From positions 4,953-13,716 of the forward strand of contig PLXI01000181.1 of the NCBI GenBank assembly GCA_003151375.1: a DNA stretch of 8,764 nucleotides, in the 5' to 3' direction. Under the pieces are notes generated by a model. It saw only the letters and a program-made list of their open reading frames with translations. It did not search any database and was not told where the DNA came from. Position numbers and translations under genes: made by a program. Positions 7,549-8,764 of the stretch are shown here, in pieces; positions within the stretch are counted from its first letter, which is position 1, and each line of letters opens with the position of its first letter. Source of the DNA: Hyphomicrobiales bacterium (GTDB lineage Bacteria; Pseudomonadota; Alphaproteobacteria; Rhizobiales; Aestuariivirgaceae).

Positions 7549-8319
7549 TTAAACGTGCTCTTTAGGGGCGTCTGCCGACCAGAGCTTTTCCAGATTATAG
7601 AAGCTTCGCACTTCGGGCCGGAAGATGTGGATAATGACATCACCCGTATCCACCAAGCACCAATCGCCAGTTTCGTGGCCTTCCATGCGAATGTTTTTAT
7701 AGCCATTGGTTTTCAACTTGACGTGAAGCTGATCGGCAATGGCGGAGACATGGCGGTTTACCCGACCCGTGGTGATGATCATCGCATCGGCCATGGCTGA
7801 TCTGCCCGCGATGCTGATGGCAATCGTGTTTTCAGCTTTGGCGTCATCAAGGGCTGCCAAGATCAATTTAACCTGTTCTGCTGCTGGCCCTTCAAAATGG
7901 TATTCGGGCTTGGGAACGGCCGTAGCAACCAGCGCTTTGCGCGGCACAGGCTTTTTGCGCGCAACTTTAACCGCAACCTTTTGGGAGGTTTTTTTGATCG
8001 GTTTCTTGATTACTTTTTTAGCCGCTTTTTTGGCAATCTTCTTGGCCGGTTTTTTGGCAACTTTCTTCGCCGTCTTGGCCGCTAATTTTTTGGACGCTAA
8101 TTTTTTGGGCGCTGATTTCTTGACAAGTTTTCTGACCGGCTTTTTTGCGGTAAGCTTTTTTGCCGAAGACTTTTTAACAGCCTTCTTCGCCAATTTCTTC
8201 ACCGCCTTTTTAAGGGCGACTTTCTTTTTGGCAGGAGATTTCTTTTTGGCGGCGACCTTCACTGGCGCTTTACGCTTGGAAGGTTTGGCCTTCTTGGCCT
8301 TTACGGGTTTCTTGCTCAG
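7549..8319 (-). CDS. rsfS: Ribosome silencing factor RsfS with long lysine-rich N-terminal extension
   Basis: RsfS binds ribosomal protein L14 (uL14) on the 50S subunit and blocks joining of the 30S subunit, lowering translation in starvation. The RsfS domain fills about residues 145-256, with MADAMIITTGRVNRHVSAIAD, WCLVDTGDVIIHIF and FYNLEKLW. Before it is a tail of about 138 residues made of repeated AKK/VKK/PAKK-like units with no Asp or Glu; roughly 54 of the first 129 residues are Lys. RsfS proteins usually have about 105-160 residues; this one has about 256. I place the start at CTG 8319 because AAGGA (8328-8332) sits eight bases upstream and the product then begins MSKKPVKAKKAK. GTG 8262 (237 residues) is the first conventional start but lacks a ribosome-binding site. 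Upstream, the frame is closed by TAA about ten codons before the CTG. The tail probably binds nucleic acid, perhaps rRNA; that is inferred. Confidence 0.9.
   Translation of the reverse strand: MSKKPVKAKKAKPSKRKAPVKVAAKKKSPAKKKVALKKAVKKLAKKAVKKSSAKKLTAKKPVRKLVKKSAPKKLASKKLAAKTAKKVAKKPAKKIAKKAAKKVIKKPIKKTSQKVAVKVARKKPVPRKALVATAVPKPEYHFEGPAAEQVKLILAALDDAKAENTIAISIAGRSAMADAMIITTGRVNRHVSAIADQLHVKLKTNGYKNIRMEGHETGDWCLVDTGDVIIHIFRPEVRSFYNLEKLWSADAPKEHV
7906..8319 (-). repeat. Degenerate Lys/Ala-rich repeat region encoding the RsfS tail
   Basis: The coding strand is a run of imperfect short repeats built from AAGAAA, GCCAAAAAA and similar units, seen on the plus strand as many T5-T6 tracts separated by GGC or CGC. 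Units such as AKK, VKK, KPAKK and KKLA recur every three to five residues, with no exact long copy. The pattern resembles the C-terminal tails of bacterial histone H1-like proteins. The T-rich plus strand also yields long meaningless open frames rich in Phe and Leu. Confidence 0.8.
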
Positions 8320-8332
8320 GGCACTGTTCCTT
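8317..8332 (-). promoter_or_regulatory. Ribosome-binding site and CTG start codon proposed for rsfS
   Basis: On the minus strand AAGGA (8332-8328) is followed by eight bases and CTG (8319-8317), in frame with RsfS. A GTG at 8324-8322 is also near the AAGGA but reads GTG-CCC-TGA, so it cannot make a protein. No ATG, GTG or TTG occurs in the RsfS frame between the upstream TAA and GTG 8262. This site therefore decides the start, though CTG initiation is rare. Confidence 0.55.
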
Positions 8333-8370
8333 TTTGAAATCGACTCAATTTATCAAATTTGTCGTAGAGG

Positions 8371-8764
8371 TTAAACGAATTTTCGGCTGGCGCGAATGGC
8401 TGTCGAACTTTCTTTACGCAGAGGCATGGAAATGAAAACCCACCTTGGCGCTTTCTTTCCAGCAAGGGCTATCGGCCTTGCCAAGGAAAGCCGCTTATCT
8501 CGAAAGCGGATTGCGGCCTTGCTGTCCAGTGCTTTGATTGAATAGCCGGGTCTTGCCAGGACAGCAAAGGGTACACGCTTGGTGATCCCCACCCAATCAT
8601 GCCAGTGATGAAATGACGCAAAACTGTCTGCGCCCATAATCCAGACGAAGTGGGCACGGGAGAATTTCTTCAAGGCCTTGATGGTTTGGGCCGTATAGGT
8701 GCTGCCGATTTGCTTTTCTAAATCTGTTACAATGAAGCGCGGGTGGCGTGCCAATTTGCGCGTT
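8371..8764 (-). CDS. nadD: Nicotinate-nucleotide adenylyltransferase, C-terminal part; 5' end outside window
   Basis: NadD transfers AMP from ATP to nicotinate mononucleotide, giving deamido-NAD, the step before NAD synthetase. The visible 130 residues run open to the window edge and stop at TAA 8371-8373. They include the family pattern DLEKQIGSTYTAQTIKAL, the signature FVWIMGADSFASFHHWHDW, PFAVLARPGYS, and the C-terminal ATP-binding motif SSTAIRAS. The N-terminal GxFDPxHxGH nucleotide-binding motif lies outside the window. The TTG at 8754 is only an internal codon. nadD followed by rsfS is one of the most conserved gene pairs in bacteria; here the spacer to the rsfS CTG is 51 bases. Identity is secure. 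Confidence 0.95.
   Translation of the reverse strand, partial: TRKLARHPRFIVTDLEKQIGSTYTAQTIKALKKFSRAHFVWIMGADSFASFHHWHDWVGITKRVPFAVLARPGYSIKALDSKAAIRFRDKRLSLARPIALAGKKAPRWVFISMPLRKESSTAIRASRKFV

Noticed and set aside
7548..7706. Upstream extension of rlmH by 53 codons
   Set aside because: The extension lies inside rsfS in another frame and its residues do not match the RlmH N terminus; the GTG at 7547 gives the standard 160-residue protein.
7739..8374. A 211-codon plus-strand open frame very rich in Phe, Leu and Ala that looks like a membrane protein
   Set aside because: It is the antisense of the Lys-rich rsfS tail: AAA/AAG codons read backwards give TTT/CTT. It overlaps rsfS fully, has no homology I recognise and is a shadow.

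Overview
The window looks like ordinary core chromosome of an alphaproteobacterium, most likely of the Hyphomicrobiales (Rhizobiales) type. The evidence is the lysC-ptsP pair, the GAF-containing nitrogen-PTS enzyme I, a RodZ-like HTH/DUF4115 membrane protein, and the block nadD-rsfS-rlmH-envC-ctpA, which alphaproteobacteria commonly keep in this order. Base composition looks moderate and even. I see no tRNA or rRNA gene, insertion sequence, phage gene, CRISPR array or toxin-antitoxin pair.

Plus strand, left half (1-4350). The 3' part of lysC (aspartate kinase, feedback-controlled by two ACT domains) is followed after about 70 bases by ptsP (EI-Ntr of the nitrogen phosphotransferase system). 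After a 99-base spacer comes a RodZ-like single-pass membrane protein. A strong hairpin with T runs at 4374-4402 ends this side.

Minus strand, right half (8764 down to 4416). Five tightly packed genes converge on the same terminator: nadD (NAD synthesis, cut by the window end), rsfS (ribosome silencing factor), rlmH (23S rRNA pseudouridine methyltransferase), envC (degenerate LytM amidase activator) and ctpA (S41 processing protease). Spacings are 51, 1 and 46 bases, then a 4-base ATGA overlap between envC and ctpA. The first three genes serve NAD supply and 50S ribosome function; the last two act in the periplasm on peptidoglycan remodelling and proteolysis.

I found no wholly new system. 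Three points deserve a second look. RsfS carries an N-terminal tail of about 138 residues that is lysine/alanine rich, has no acidic residue and resembles bacterial histone H1-like proteins. The likely rsfS start is a CTG codon behind a well-placed AAGGA. Inside lysC, a strong ribosome-binding site precedes an in-frame ATG just before the ACT domains, as in species that make a separate aspartokinase beta subunit.
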